Source of the DNA: Exiguobacterium sp. AM39-5BH
GTDB taxonomy: Bacteria; Bacillota; Bacilli; Exiguobacteriales; Exiguobacteriaceae
Length of the DNA: 64,000 bases
Assembly: GCF_003467445.1 (NCBI RefSeq)
Contig: NZ_QSGS01000006.1
Location: 124,001-188,000, forward strand
Direction of reading: 5' to 3'
Shown here: positions 30,497-39,598 of the stretch, piece after piece
Layout of the letters: the number at the start of each line of letters is the position of its first letter
Position numbering within the stretch: position 1 is the first letter of the stretch
Made by a program: the position numbers and the translations under genes
Notes under the pieces: model-generated
Database searches by the model: none
What the model was told of the DNA's origin: nothing
The model's input: the letters and a program-made list of their open reading frames with translations, nothing else

Positions 30497-31012
30497 TCAC
30501 CCTTTCAGTTCAATCCAAAACCGCTCGACGATTTTCCCACCTTCCGCTTTGAACGGTGTGTCCGGTATTCCTCCGTTATTCAAGATGACTTGGCGTGACG
30601 CCACGTTCGTCCGGTCACACGTAATCAACGCCCGCTCGATCCCGAGTTCCTTCGCCTTCTCGAGCGCGAGCTCGAGCTGTTTCGTCGCCAAACCGCGTCC
30701 ACGTGCGCTCGGTTTGATGCCGTAACCGATGTGGCCCCCAAAATTGAGGAGATTATCATTCAATTCGTGGCGGATATTCGCCGCCCCGAGCAATTCAATC
30801 CCGTCCGTCAGCCAATACGTCGTGCTCGGTACCCAACTGACGTTGTTCACCCGTATCTCTTTATCACGGATCTGTTTGACGTAGGACGCAAAGTCAGACG
30901 CATCGCGGTCGACCGCGTTCGGGACGATTGTCTCTTCCCGCTCCCGCCACTCCTGTAAGAACTCGAGCACTTGCGCTTGTTGCGCCATCGTTGTTTTGAC
31001 GAGCTGTAGCAT
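30497..31012 (-). CDS. GNAT family N-acetyltransferase
   Basis: 171-residue acetyltransferase. The acetyl-CoA loop is GRGLATKQLELALEKAKELG (motif A, Q/R-x-x-G-x-A form) and ALITCDRTNVASRQVILNNGG is motif B. A GHIGYGIKPSARGRG lead-in is typical. Acceptor unknown. GGGGG precedes ATG 31012; probably co-transcribed with the following membrane-protein gene (6-base gap). Confidence 0.9.
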   Translation of the reverse strand: MLQLVKTTMAQQAQVLEFLQEWREREETIVPNAVDRDASDFASYVKQIRDKEIRVNNVSWVPSTTYWLTDGIELLGAANIRHELNDNLLNFGGHIGYGIKPSARGRGLATKQLELALEKAKELGIERALITCDRTNVASRQVILNNGGIPDTPFKAEGGKIVERFWIELKG

Positions 31013-31120
31013 CTGACGTCCCCCTAATCGATTGGTCTCTTTTCATCATAACGAAGCTGATTCACGTTGAAAACAGACGTTCCAAAGACGAGATGTCGCC
31101 TTTTTATAGAATCATCTAGC

Positions 31121-31143
31121 AAAAAAACCGCAATCGATTGCGG
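31121..31143 (-). terminator. Terminator after the 142-residue gene
   Basis: Palindrome CCGCAATCGATTGCGG followed by seven T on the minus strand. Confidence 0.85.
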
Positions 31144-31144
31144 G

Positions 31145-31573
31145 TCAGTCTTCTAATCCTAGTCGTTTTGGCATCTGTGGGGCGAGCGTACGGGCCTCGT
31201 CTAAACGGCCAGCCTCGACGAGCGTGTGGAACCGTAAAAATTCCTCGTGTGTCGCGTCACCGATGGCCGCCAAATAATCGATATAGCGTTCGTACACCGA
31301 CTTGTCTTCCGGCCGCGCCTCGATCAACGCGACGTAAAGCCGGACCGTATCTTCTCCATAAAGAAGCGGGAACTCATCGTTCAACTGGAGCAACTTGTCG
31401 ACCGAGTCCATATCGACACCGGTCTCGTTGTCATAGTGCCCGACGACCTGCTCAGCATGGTCCTCGAGGCGACCACGCCACTCTTCATACTCGTCCTCGT
31501 TCGTCTCGAGCATCTCGAACCAATCTTCGTTTAACATCTCTTCAATCTTTTTTACGCGTTCTGCAAAATTCAT
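31145..31573 (-). CDS. Hypothetical acidic protein downstream of ywiB
   Basis: 142 residues, acidic and probably all-helical (MNFAERVKKIEEML start; EDTVRLYVALIEARPED and THEEFLRFHTLVEAG resemble TPR-like helices). Not recognised. It overlaps the ywiB stop by four bases, so the two are translationally coupled and likely work together. Confidence 0.72.
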   Translation of the reverse strand: MNFAERVKKIEEMLNEDWFEMLETNEDEYEEWRGRLEDHAEQVVGHYDNETGVDMDSVDKLLQLNDEFPLLYGEDTVRLYVALIEARPEDKSVYERYIDYLAAIGDATHEEFLRFHTLVEAGRLDEARTLAPQMPKRLGLED

Positions 31574-31989
31574 CCTTCGTCTCCTCCTTCAAACGTCCAT
31601 GTGACGTCGACGTCATAATTTCCCGCCACGTCTTCGTTCATCGATAACTCGTAGACGAAGCGGCAACGGCCGCCCGCGACATCGAGTCGCTCTGTCGTCG
31701 TCGCCATCGTCATCGACATATATGGGTTTTTATATAGGCTTTGCGTCAAACGTCCTTCGATAAAGGAATGATTCATCTCGATCGGTCCTTTACAGATGAG
31801 CGCGAGCCGGCCTGTCGTATATTTGATTGTCGTCGGAACGACACCGTCTTCCCGTTCTTGATCGAACGTCAAGATGAAGCCGGTCTTCAATTCATAATAG
31901 AACCCCTCGGCTTGCAGCTCGATCGGTTCCGCAATCTCACTGATCGTCGTCTTTTGGCGCACACGTACGCGTTTCGGTTCAATTGCCAT
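31570..31989 (-). CDS. ywiB: YwiB/DUF1934 beta-barrel protein
   Basis: 139-residue calycin-like protein of the DUF1934 family; beta-rich with the typical GFYYELKTGFILTFDQ and IKYTTGRLALICKGPI segments and a closing YDVDVTWTFE. Function unknown; in B. subtilis it precedes argS near rpoE, but argS is absent here and replaced by a coupled 142-residue gene. Confidence 0.85.
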   Translation of the reverse strand: MAIEPKRVRVRQKTTISEIAEPIELQAEGFYYELKTGFILTFDQEREDGVVPTTIKYTTGRLALICKGPIEMNHSFIEGRLTQSLYKNPYMSMTMATTTERLDVAGGRCRFVYELSMNEDVAGNYDVDVTWTFEGGDEG

Positions 31990-32172
31990 GGTGATTCCCC
32001 TTTCCGCTGTCCCATCGTACCATATCTCGCGAACGGTCCGGAATCGGTAACTTTTTCTTTCCCGGTTCGCACGCGCTTCACACGTCGGGCCCGATCAATT
32101 TCACGTGATGCGTAGGCAAAGAGTACGCATTGCAAAAACGATCGCGGATGAGAGGATTCACGACCGTTCGTT

Positions 32173-32834
32173 TCATCCAAACTTCAACCAATTCCCCTCT
32201 GAAATCACGTCGACCCGTCCGTCGACGATTCGAATCGCCGTCTCGTCATCGATGGCGTAACTCGGAGCAGCCAACCTGCCTGTCCATTCGGTCGCATGCT
32301 CGGACGTGTTCTCGGGCAACATCTCATGATCGAGGTGAGGGAAAATCGAGAAATCGACATAACCTAGCGTCTCATCACCCGGCTCACCCGGCGCCTGCCA
32401 ACCGACAAACGCTTCCCCGATCCGCGGGGTCATGACCATGCTCCCGGCACTCAAGCGACATAGACACCATTCCAATCCGGTAGCAGCTGCGCGACACCAG
32501 ATTGCTTCATCCAATAATGCAAGAACAGCGGGTCGCCCCCGTTGACCAACAACACATCCGCCTCATCGAACGCCGGTCTCCAAACCGCTTCATCGAGGCT
32601 CGGAAGGGTGCTCAGTTCGAGGACCCCGACCGACTTCCACCCTAACTCACACATCGGCGTCGAAAAATCACCGTTGAAAAAGTTCCAGGCGTAATTCGTT
32701 CCACCTGGCAACGCGTAGATTGCGGTCGGGATACATAGGGCGGTACACTCCTCGATCGGTTTCCCTAACAACTCAAGCAACGCCTGCTTGATTCGTTCAT
32801 TTTTAATACCTGCCGACGTCAGTAACAATCTCAT
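32173..32834 (-). CDS. Peptidase S51 / PepE-like (frameshifted)
   Basis: Class I glutamine-amidotransferase-like serine peptidase, probably a dipeptidase acting on Asp-X. N-terminus MRLLLTSAGIKNERIKQAL; DVLLVNGGDPLFLHYWM is characteristic. The nucleophile serine lies in VGLSAGSMVM, which is only readable after adding one G near 32455-32456 where the frame breaks. Corrected length about 221 residues. Start ATG 32834 with GAGGAGGG upstream. Confidence 0.85.
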
Positions 32835-32895
32835 ACCAATCCCTCCTCGTCTTCTCACTATATGAATTCGTTCCCCCTCCTCATTTCCCTGTATG

Positions 32896-32923
32896 CAAAA
32901 AAGACAGGGAATCCCCCTGTCTT
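32896..32923 (-). terminator. Terminator after alpha-glucosidase gene
   Basis: AAGACAGGG-GGATT-CCCTGTCTT then TTTT on the minus strand. Confidence 0.88.
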
Positions 32924-32926
32924 GGA

Positions 32927-34636
32927 TTAACTCATTTTATAGACGCGCCCCTCGAACGGCTTCAAGTGGACGAGTGTCGTCTCATCATGCGGCTCGAGCG
33001 GCATGTTTTGCAAGACGACATCTTCCGAGCGAAGTTTGAGCTCCGTCGCAAAAATGGCTTCTTTCCCTGTCAAGTTCGTCATGACGAGGTATTGCGCGTC
33101 ACCGAGCGTGCGCGTGTATGCGTAAATCTCAGGGTGTTCCGGCAAGACGATGTCATACGTCCCATAAACGAACGTCTCGTCTTGCTTACGAAGACGAATC
33201 ATTTCTTTATAAAAATTGAGAATCGAATCATCGTCTTCGAGCTGGGCGTCGACGTTGATGTCCTTGTAGTTCGGGTTGATGCCGAACCAAGGCGTCTCGG
33301 CGAACGTGAAGCCCGCGTTCGGGGCGTCGCTCCACTGCATCGGCGTGCGCGTATTATCCCGTGACGAGTTCCACGTGATGTCCATCATCTCTTCATGGCT
33401 CTTGCCGTTTTCGAGACCGATGTAATAGCGGTTACGCGTCGCGATATCGTCGTACTGGTCAATCGAGTCGAACTTCACGTTCGTCATGCCAATCTCCTGG
33501 CCTTGATAGATGAACGGCGTCCCTTGCATGAGGAAATACATCATCGCGATTGATTTTGCGCTCTCTTTCCAATAGTGCTCGTCATCGCCCCACGACGATA
33601 CGGTCCGCGTCTGGTCGTGGTTCTCGACGTAGAGAGCGTTCCAACCGTCTGATTCGAGGCCTTTTTGCCACTTCGTCAAGACGTTCTTCAAGTGGATGAC
33701 ATCGAGCTTCGACTCGGCGTCTTCGCGCCAAAGACCCATGTGTTCGAATTGGAACACCATATTCATCTTGCCTTCCTTCTCACCGACCCAAAGATGGGCA
33801 TCCTCAGGCGAGACGCCGTTCGCTTCCCCGACCGTCATGATGTCATGTTTGTCGAACGTCTCATCGCGAAGTTCTTCCAAATAGTCGTGAATGCCGTCGA
33901 CGTTCATGTGCATCTCAAATGATGGCACGAAGTCGAGGCCCTCCGGGTTCGGTAGATCACCGAACGATGGATGCTTGCGGATGTGACTGATCGCATCGAC
34001 ACGGAAGCCGTCGATGCCTTTATCGAGCCACCAGTTGATCATGTCATACACCGCTTTACGCATGTCGGCATTCTCCCAGTTGAGGTCCGGCTGTTTCTTC
34101 GAGAAGACATGCAAGAAATATTGCTCCGTCGTCTCATCGAACTCCCAAGCCGAGCCGCCGAAAATCGACTCCCAGTTGTTCGGTTTCGAGCCGTCCGGCT
34201 TGCCGTCGCGCCAAATGTACCAGTCACGCTTCGGATTGTCTGTCGAGCTCTTCGATTCGATGAACCACGGGTGCTCGTCCGACGTATGGTTGACAACGAG
34301 GTCTAAGAGCAGCTTCATGCCACGCGCATGGACTTCCGTCAACAAACGGTCGAAATCTTCCATCGTCCCGAACTCGTCCATGATGTCTTGATAGTCGCTA
34401 ATATCGTAGCCGTTGTCATCGTTCGGCGATTTGTACATCGGGCAAATCCAGATGACGTCGACGCCAAGGTCTTTCAAGTAGTCGAGCTTGTCGATAATGC
34501 CTTGAATATCGCCAATCCCATCGCCGTTCGCATCGTAGAAGCTGCGCGGATAGATTTGATAAGCGACGGCTTCTTTCCACCAGTTTCGTTTCAGTGTTTT
34601 CGTTTGTATATGTGGGTTACGTTGTAAAAGTTGCAT
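32927..34636 (-). CDS. malL: Alpha-glucosidase / oligo-1,6-glucosidase (GH13)
   Basis: Cytosolic GH13_31 enzyme hydrolysing maltose/isomaltose-type oligosaccharides. 569 residues. WWKEAVAYQIYPRSFYDANGD start, LDLVVNHTSDEH, catalytic Asp in GFRVDAISHI, acid/base Glu in MTVGEANGV, and the third Asp in YVENHDQTRT. The Val in the motif II stretch (GEANGV) would favour alpha-1,6/1,4 specificity typing, but exact preference is uncertain. A LacI-type operator lies about 85 bases upstream. Confidence 0.93.
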   Translation of the reverse strand: MQLLQRNPHIQTKTLKRNWWKEAVAYQIYPRSFYDANGDGIGDIQGIIDKLDYLKDLGVDVIWICPMYKSPNDDNGYDISDYQDIMDEFGTMEDFDRLLTEVHARGMKLLLDLVVNHTSDEHPWFIESKSSTDNPKRDWYIWRDGKPDGSKPNNWESIFGGSAWEFDETTEQYFLHVFSKKQPDLNWENADMRKAVYDMINWWLDKGIDGFRVDAISHIRKHPSFGDLPNPEGLDFVPSFEMHMNVDGIHDYLEELRDETFDKHDIMTVGEANGVSPEDAHLWVGEKEGKMNMVFQFEHMGLWREDAESKLDVIHLKNVLTKWQKGLESDGWNALYVENHDQTRTVSSWGDDEHYWKESAKSIAMMYFLMQGTPFIYQGQEIGMTNVKFDSIDQYDDIATRNRYYIGLENGKSHEEMMDITWNSSRDNTRTPMQWSDAPNAGFTFAETPWFGINPNYKDINVDAQLEDDDSILNFYKEMIRLRKQDETFVYGTYDIVLPEHPEIYAYTRTLGDAQYLVMTNLTGKEAIFATELKLRSEDVVLQNMPLEPHDETTLVHLKPFEGRVYKMS

Positions 34637-34718
34637 GTCTCAATAATACTCCCTTGTCCCTAAACTCACTGCGCATCCTATATACTAATGACAGTGCTGT
34701 TGTCTTTATGTCTCATTA

Positions 34719-34734
34719 GCGCAATCGTTTGCAC
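34719..34734. promoter_or_regulatory. LacI-family/cre-like operator upstream of malL
   Basis: GCGCAATCGTTTGCAC is a near-palindrome centred on CG, as bound by CcpA or a local MalR-type LacI repressor. It sits in the spacer between malL and the divergent GNAT gene. Confidence 0.55.
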
Positions 34735-34849
34735 GACGCACTACGTCTATCTTATCAAAAATTCGAAAGACATACAAAGAGTGTTTCAACAGCTTACTCA
34801 CCGTGTACCCTACACGAATTTGAAATGAAATGAAAGTGAGGCGACTTAC

Positions 34850-35314
34850 ATGATCCGTTTGGCCACACAGGCCGATCTCTCGGCAATCGATCAACTGATT
34901 TTAACGAAAGCGCAATCGTTTCGGGCCGCTGGAAAAACGCAATGGCAAAAATATTTAGAGCCGAGTCGGACCGATTTTGTGACCCATGACGTCACGAACG
35001 GAACCGTCTATGTATACGAAGCGAACGGAAACATCGCCGGGTCGGTCAGCTTGATCCCGCCGACGTCTTGGGACGAGAACTTGTGGGACGATCCTGACGC
35101 GGCCGTCTATTTACATCGCCTCGTCGTCGATGACCGGATGAAAGGCCGACAAGTCGGTGAACAGTTGATGCGTTATGCGCTTGCAGCGACGTCGAATCGC
35201 ATCCGTCTCGACTGCGTCGCCACGAATCACTTCTTGAACGCCTATTATCCTCGCTTCGGCTTCAATTATGTCGGCGAACGAGATGGATTCTCTTTGTTCG
35301 AAAAAGAGGCTTGA
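34850..35314 (+). CDS. GNAT family N-acetyltransferase
   Basis: 154 residues: MIRLATQADLSAIDQLI start, a DAAVYLHRLVVDDRMKGRQVG acetyl-CoA loop and YYPRFGFNYVGERDG at the end. Acceptor unknown. Its stop codon lies inside the promoter of the next gene. Confidence 0.9.
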   Translation: MIRLATQADLSAIDQLILTKAQSFRAAGKTQWQKYLEPSRTDFVTHDVTNGTVYVYEANGNIAGSVSLIPPTSWDENLWDDPDAAVYLHRLVVDDRMKGRQVGEQLMRYALAATSNRIRLDCVATNHFLNAYYPRFGFNYVGERDGFSLFEKEA

Positions 35315-35341
35315 CCTTGACGCGACGTCAACGTGTACGCT
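35311..35341 (+). promoter_or_regulatory. MerR-type promoter (19-bp spacer) with inverted repeat
   Basis: TTGACC (35311-35316) and TACGCT (35336-35341) are separated by 19 bases, the stretched spacing used by MerR activators. The spacer contains TTGAC-GCGAC-GTCAA. The gene downstream encodes a MerR protein, so autoregulation is likely. Confidence 0.7.
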
Positions 35342-35361
35342 GACTTCAAGGAGGTGAGGAC

Positions 35362-36126
35362 ATGTACACGATTCAACAACTCGCGACGCTCTCTGGCACG
35401 ACCACACGGACGCTACGGCACTATGACGCGATTGGCCTGCTCGTGGCCGAGCGTGACGCCAACGGGTATCGCCGTTACACGTCACATGACGCCGAGCGGT
35501 TGCAAACAATTTTGTTTTATCGATCGCTCGATTTTCCGCTCGAGACGATTCAAGCGTTACTCGCCGCCGAACCGTTCGACCGGACCCGTGCCCTTGAAGA
35601 ACAAGTGATCGCCTTGCGCGCGAAAGCCGCCTATTTTGCGACACTCGCCGAGACGGCGGAATCGACGCTCACCTCACTGAGAGGAGGAATTCCAATGGAA
35701 GACAAATCGTTGTTCAAGGGATTATCGTTTGACGAACTGAAAGCCCATGAGGCGAAGCACGAGGCGGAGACAGAAGAACGTTGGGGCGAGAGTGAGGCGT
35801 ACAAGACGTCACGTGCGCGCGCCGACAAGCGATCGAAAGAAGACTGGGAAGCGCTCAGTCAACAGCAAGTCGATCTCGTCAAACCACTCGTCGACTTGTT
35901 CACGTCCCGTGTCCCGGTCGAAGACCCGCGTGTCCAAGCGGCCGTCCGGGCGAACCACCTGTTCATCAACGACCAGTTTTATGACTGCTCGCTCGACATG
36001 TTCAGCGGACTCGGTCAGATGTACGTCACGGACGAGCGTTTCACCGCGTTCTATGACAAGTACGCGCCAGGACTGGCCGTCTATTATAATGACGCTATCC
36101 AACACTATTGCATCACCCAAAGCTAA
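35362..36126 (+). CDS. MerR-family regulator with TipAS effector domain
   Basis: 254 residues. MerR winged helix (YTIQQLATLSGTTTRTLRHYD, residues 1-70), a coiled coil (about 75-110) and a C-terminal TipAS antibiotic-recognition domain (from about residue 140: EDWEALSQQQ, FYDCSLDMFSGLGQMY, FYDKYAPGLAVYY). Resembles Mta/TipAL, which sense thiopeptides or drugs and activate exporters. No exporter is adjacent. GGAGGTGAGG precedes ATG. Confidence 0.92.
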   Translation: MYTIQQLATLSGTTTRTLRHYDAIGLLVAERDANGYRRYTSHDAERLQTILFYRSLDFPLETIQALLAAEPFDRTRALEEQVIALRAKAAYFATLAETAESTLTSLRGGIPMEDKSLFKGLSFDELKAHEAKHEAETEERWGESEAYKTSRARADKRSKEDWEALSQQQVDLVKPLVDLFTSRVPVEDPRVQAAVRANHLFINDQFYDCSLDMFSGLGQMYVTDERFTAFYDKYAPGLAVYYNDAIQHYCITQS

Positions 36127-36163
36127 ACGGCCAAAGCATCGCGCTTTGGCCGTTATTTTGCCG
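36126..36163. terminator. Bidirectional terminator between convergent genes
   Basis: AACGGCCAAAGC and GCTTTGGCCGTT arms; ATTTT follows on the plus strand. Confidence 0.8.
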
Positions 36164-36805
36164 TTCGACGGTCATACACATCTTCCTTTAGCAATAACTC
36201 GATTTGACGTCTCAAGAGCGGGAGCGCCGTCGTGAGCTGCAAGTACGGATACGTGGCAAAATTATCCGTCCCGCCGATGTAGAGCACGGCCCGGTCGACC
36301 ACAGACCAGCCCCGCTCGGTCCACTGTTCGATTCGTGCCTCACAGACGTCCGGTTTGGCCCGGAACGCCCAGTACGCCTCAATCTGTCCTTCAGCGATCG
36401 TCGGTTTGATCGTCAACACCGGACAGTCGAATCGGGCGAGGACACTCGGTCGATCGGTCCCGTTTCATGGGTGACGATCAGTTGTGGATCGAGACGATCG
36501 AGCCACATCGTCGTCTTCGTATCGTTCAATGACGTGACGCGTAGGATGTGGTGGAACGGGATCGGCTCATCATTCAACGGATAGCGGCGCTTGAGCTCCT
36601 GAATCCGTGCCCGGCTTGAAAGGCGCATGACAGGAGACGTCAGTCGGACGTATACATGCGTCATCCAGTGCTTAATGGATTCCGGGCGATGCTCGCTCGG
36701 TCCATCTTCCTGAATCACATGGGTCACCCCTAAGTTGCGAATTGCCTGATAGACGTAGGCAGATGCCCGGTTTTTTCCAATGAGTAGTACGATTGGTCGG
36801 CCCAC
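36153..36805 (-). CDS. Formyltransferase-like protein, catalytic residues lost (frameshifted)
   Basis: Resembles sugar/Met-tRNA formyltransferases: IVLLIGKNRASAYVYQAIRNL start, LDRLDPQLIVTHETGPI, then IEAYWAFRAKPDVC and DNFATYPYLQL. One base missing near 36441-36450 breaks the frame; restoring it gives VLARFDCPVLTIKPT. At that point active enzymes read N-x-H (catalytic Asn and His) but here it is T-I-K, and the later His/Asp positions are also changed, so it is probably a pseudoenzyme. GTG 36805 has AGGGGGAGG upstream. Last gene of the sugar locus; about 217 residues. Confidence 0.72.
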
Positions 36806-36839
36806 TTCGTCCTCCCCCTTTTCTTTCCCCGAACGCCCC

Positions 36840-37840
36840 TCATCCGTGTCGCTCCTGCGTCGAGACGACGGCCGGTCGGCAACGGTCCGCCACTTCCTCC
36901 ATCGATAAACTTTCAAATTGATATGTTTGATGCAACATTTCAAAATGGGCGATGATTTCACCTAACATGGTCATGTTTTCCGATAAGTGTTTCCCGAAGT
37001 TGTGCGGGTGCCACCAAAGATGGAACACTTCCCCTCGCTTGGCCGCATGCGTCATGCTCCGTTTGATGCGCCGTAATTTGAGGCGGTCGAGTAAACGGAG
37101 CGCCGGCGCGTAAGGTCGGAGGAATCGGCTCGACGGGACGTTATATGGAGACGATTGCCGAATGGCTGCCCACGAGACGGTATGGTGCCCCGTCAAATTG
37201 ACGTAGGCATCCAGCAGACGGAGGGCGCGGCGTCCTAACCCTTCATCGCCTCTCGCATCAGCCCGGTAAATGTAGTGCACTTCGTTTCCTCGATACACAT
37301 CGATCCCGACTTCTTGAGCTGCCTTGAAATGCGCCGGGCTCGATTGATTGCGTGGATATACGATGCTTTGAATCGGGATGTCATACCGCGCCGCCACGCG
37401 CTTTGCCGCCTCAAGATCGGCCTTGAACGCCGCGATGCTCACACCTTCCTCGAGACAAGAGAGATGACAATACGTATGAGTTCCGATCGTCTGGCCAGGT
37501 GTGGCGATGATTTGATCAACGAGCGATTTTCCGAAATGATACGGATCGGACGTCTCGTCTATCCCGACGTGCCGCACCCAGTTGTAGGAGGAATATTCGG
37601 GATGACGGTACGTGGCTGAATCGTCGGCAAGTCTTTCAAAAGTTCCGCTTTTGTCTCATAAAACAGGAAGCCGACGGTCGCCCACGTCACATGAATCTGA
37701 TGCACGGCGAACATGTCGAGCAGACTCGGTACGACTTGCCGTACCCCGAGTAGATTCTCGCCATACGCCTCGATTGTTGTGCCGTCAAACGTACCCCAGT
37801 TCAATTCAAAATCTAACGAGATGACAAATGCTCCGTTCAT
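36840..37840 (-). CDS. Polysaccharide deacetylase family protein (frameshifted)
   Basis: NodB-like carbohydrate esterase 4. From ATG 37840 (GGAGGAGG): FVISLDFELNWGTFDG with the metal/catalytic acidic residues, VTWATVGFLFYE, then the metal His pair in IGTHTYCHLSC and VYPRNQSSPAH. The frame is lost at 37607-37612; one G added gives QPRYRHPEYSSYNWV and joins the parts to about 333 residues. Probably removes N-acetyl groups from a surface glycan or its precursor; no signal peptide, so it may act in the cytosol. Confidence 0.87.
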
Positions 37841-37859
37841 CGGGGTTCCTCCTCCATGT

Positions 37860-38444
37860 TCACTTCTTTCCATCACACGACTCACGGAGCTCCAATTCGG
37901 CGAGTGCCCGTTTCCAGGAGCCGTACCGCCTCGAGATTTTGGCGACGCTCGGTCGTTTATGTTGTTTGGCCCATTTTTGATAGGAGACAGCATTAAACGG
38001 GACCACGACGCGGCTCGCTTCAAGTAATGACTGAACGATTTCTGCTTTTTCACGTTCTGGCTGGACAGTAAAATGGAGTTCTTCTAAACGCTCGACTGTT
38101 TTCACGGCCAGACTCCAAGACCCGAAATGGGAAATAATATCACCTAAAGAAGGGGCGACTTGACCGCTGGCCCATTGTTGGTAATGGGTGCTCGTCAACT
38201 TTCCTTCCTGTTCAAGCGCGAGCCGTAGCGCTGCAACGAGTTCTTGCTGAGTATAATGCCTACGGGATTCGATTAGCCCGGCCGCCTTTAATGCACCGGT
38301 CCACGATCCGTAAAAATTGAGCACGTCGATAAATGTCGGGACGTCTCGGTCTCGGCTCCAAAGCTGATATTGTTTAACAGTGAGGGTCGGAGTCAGAGAT
38401 GCAGCGGCTCGAAGCGCTTGAATGATCTCTGCTTCCCGATTCAT
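37860..38444 (-). CDS. Three-repeat HEAR (homing endonuclease-associated repeat) protein
   Basis: 194 residues made of three modules of about 55 residues each, with the pattern I/V-x-x-A-L ... Y-x-x-W ... P-S ... I ... F/Y-G-S-W-x-x-A-L. GSW triplets fall at residues 46-48, 108-110 and 175-177. This fits the Pfam homing endonuclease-associated repeat, which is a small DNA-binding-like helical unit, yet no nuclease domain (HNH, GIY-YIG or LAGLIDADG) is present. GAGGAGG precedes ATG 38444; the gene lies 12 bases after the aminotransferase, in the sugar operon. Paralogue of 42814-43566. Confidence 0.85.
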   Translation of the reverse strand: MNREAEIIQALRAAASLTPTLTVKQYQLWSRDRDVPTFIDVLNFYGSWTGALKAAGLIESRRHYTQQELVAALRLALEQEGKLTSTHYQQWASGQVAPSLGDIISHFGSWSLAVKTVERLEELHFTVQPEREKAEIVQSLLEASRVVVPFNAVSYQKWAKQHKRPSVAKISRRYGSWKRALAELELRESCDGKK

Positions 38445-38456
38445 CGTTCGTCCTCC

Positions 38457-39598
38457 TCAGACACTTTGTTCTGCGACGATTGAGCGTGTATCGAGTACGG
38501 TTTGGATGACTTGCTGTTGTTCTACAAGTGTTAAATCAGAACCGGACGGAAGGCAGATACCATTTTTGAATAGGCGACGACTAACGTCCTCTCCGTCGAC
38601 TGTCACGTATTCCGCATCTCGATAAACGGGTTGTAAGTGCATCGGTTTCCAGACAGGACGTGACTCGATTCCGGCTGTGGCAAGCCGCTGCATCAACGTG
38701 TCACGATGCAACTCGGTCTGGTCCAACTGCATGGCGGTGAGCCAACGGTTTGCCCGCGAATAGGGGACTTCTCGCTGATACGTCGTCCCCAGTTGTCGGA
38801 ACATGCGCTCGTAGCGGGCGAAAACGCGACGTCTAGCTTGTACGCGCTGTTCAATCACTTCAAGCTGTCCTCGGCCAATTCCAGCTGAGACATTGCTCAG
38901 CCGATAATTGTAGCCAACTTGATCGTGCTCATAATGCGGTGCGTCTTCCCGGGCTTGCGTGGCCAATTTAAGCGCCAGTTGTTTCGTCTCTTCATTCGGC
39001 ATCATGAGCATCCCGCCACCTGAGGTCGTGATAATTTTATTGCCGTTGAACGAATAGAAGCCGATGTCACCGATCGTACCTGTCATCTGTCCGTGCCATG
39101 TCGAGCCGAGCGATTCGGCCGCATCTTCAATCAAGGGGACACCGAACTCGCGGCAAATGTGACGAATCTCGCCAATCTTCGCGACGACGCCGTAGAGATG
39201 CACGACGATGACCGCTTTCGGGAGTTTTCCTTTCGTCGCCGCTTGGACGAACGCTTTTCGGAGCGCATCTGGAGACATGTTCCATGTGGCCGTTTCCGAA
39301 TCGATTAAAACCGGAATCGCCCCGACGTATCGAATTGGATTGACCGACGCCACGAACGTGAGTGATTGGCAGAACACTGTGTCCCCTGTTCCAATATCGA
39401 GCGTAAGTAATGCCAATGGAGGGCAGCCGTTCCTGAGCTTGTTGCCAAGGCATAAGGGTGGTCCGCATAAGCGGCGACTTCCGCTTCAAACGCATTGACG
39501 TTCGGACCGAGCGGGGCAATCCAGTTGCTTTCGAACGCCTCCTCGATATAAGCCATCTCGCGACCGGACATGTGGGGTTTTGATAGTAGGATGTTCAT
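38457..39598 (-). CDS. DegT/DnrJ/EryC1/StrS sugar aminotransferase (frameshifted)
   Basis: PLP enzyme transferring an amino group to a 4-keto (or 3-keto) nucleotide sugar, PglE-like. MNILLSKPHMSGREMAYIEEAF, SSGTAALH, then LIEDAAESLGST and the PLP lysine in YSFNGNKIITTSGGG. The frame breaks at about 39415-39416; one added base reads ALHLALLTLDIGTGD. Corrected about 381 residues. Overlaps the preceding epimerase-like gene by four bases. Substrate likely the product of the PglF-type dehydratase upstream. Confidence 0.9.

Noticed and set aside
30497..35314. The GNAT genes at 30497 and 34850 as toxin-antitoxin type acetyltransferases
   Set aside because: No ribbon-helix-helix antitoxin gene precedes either one.
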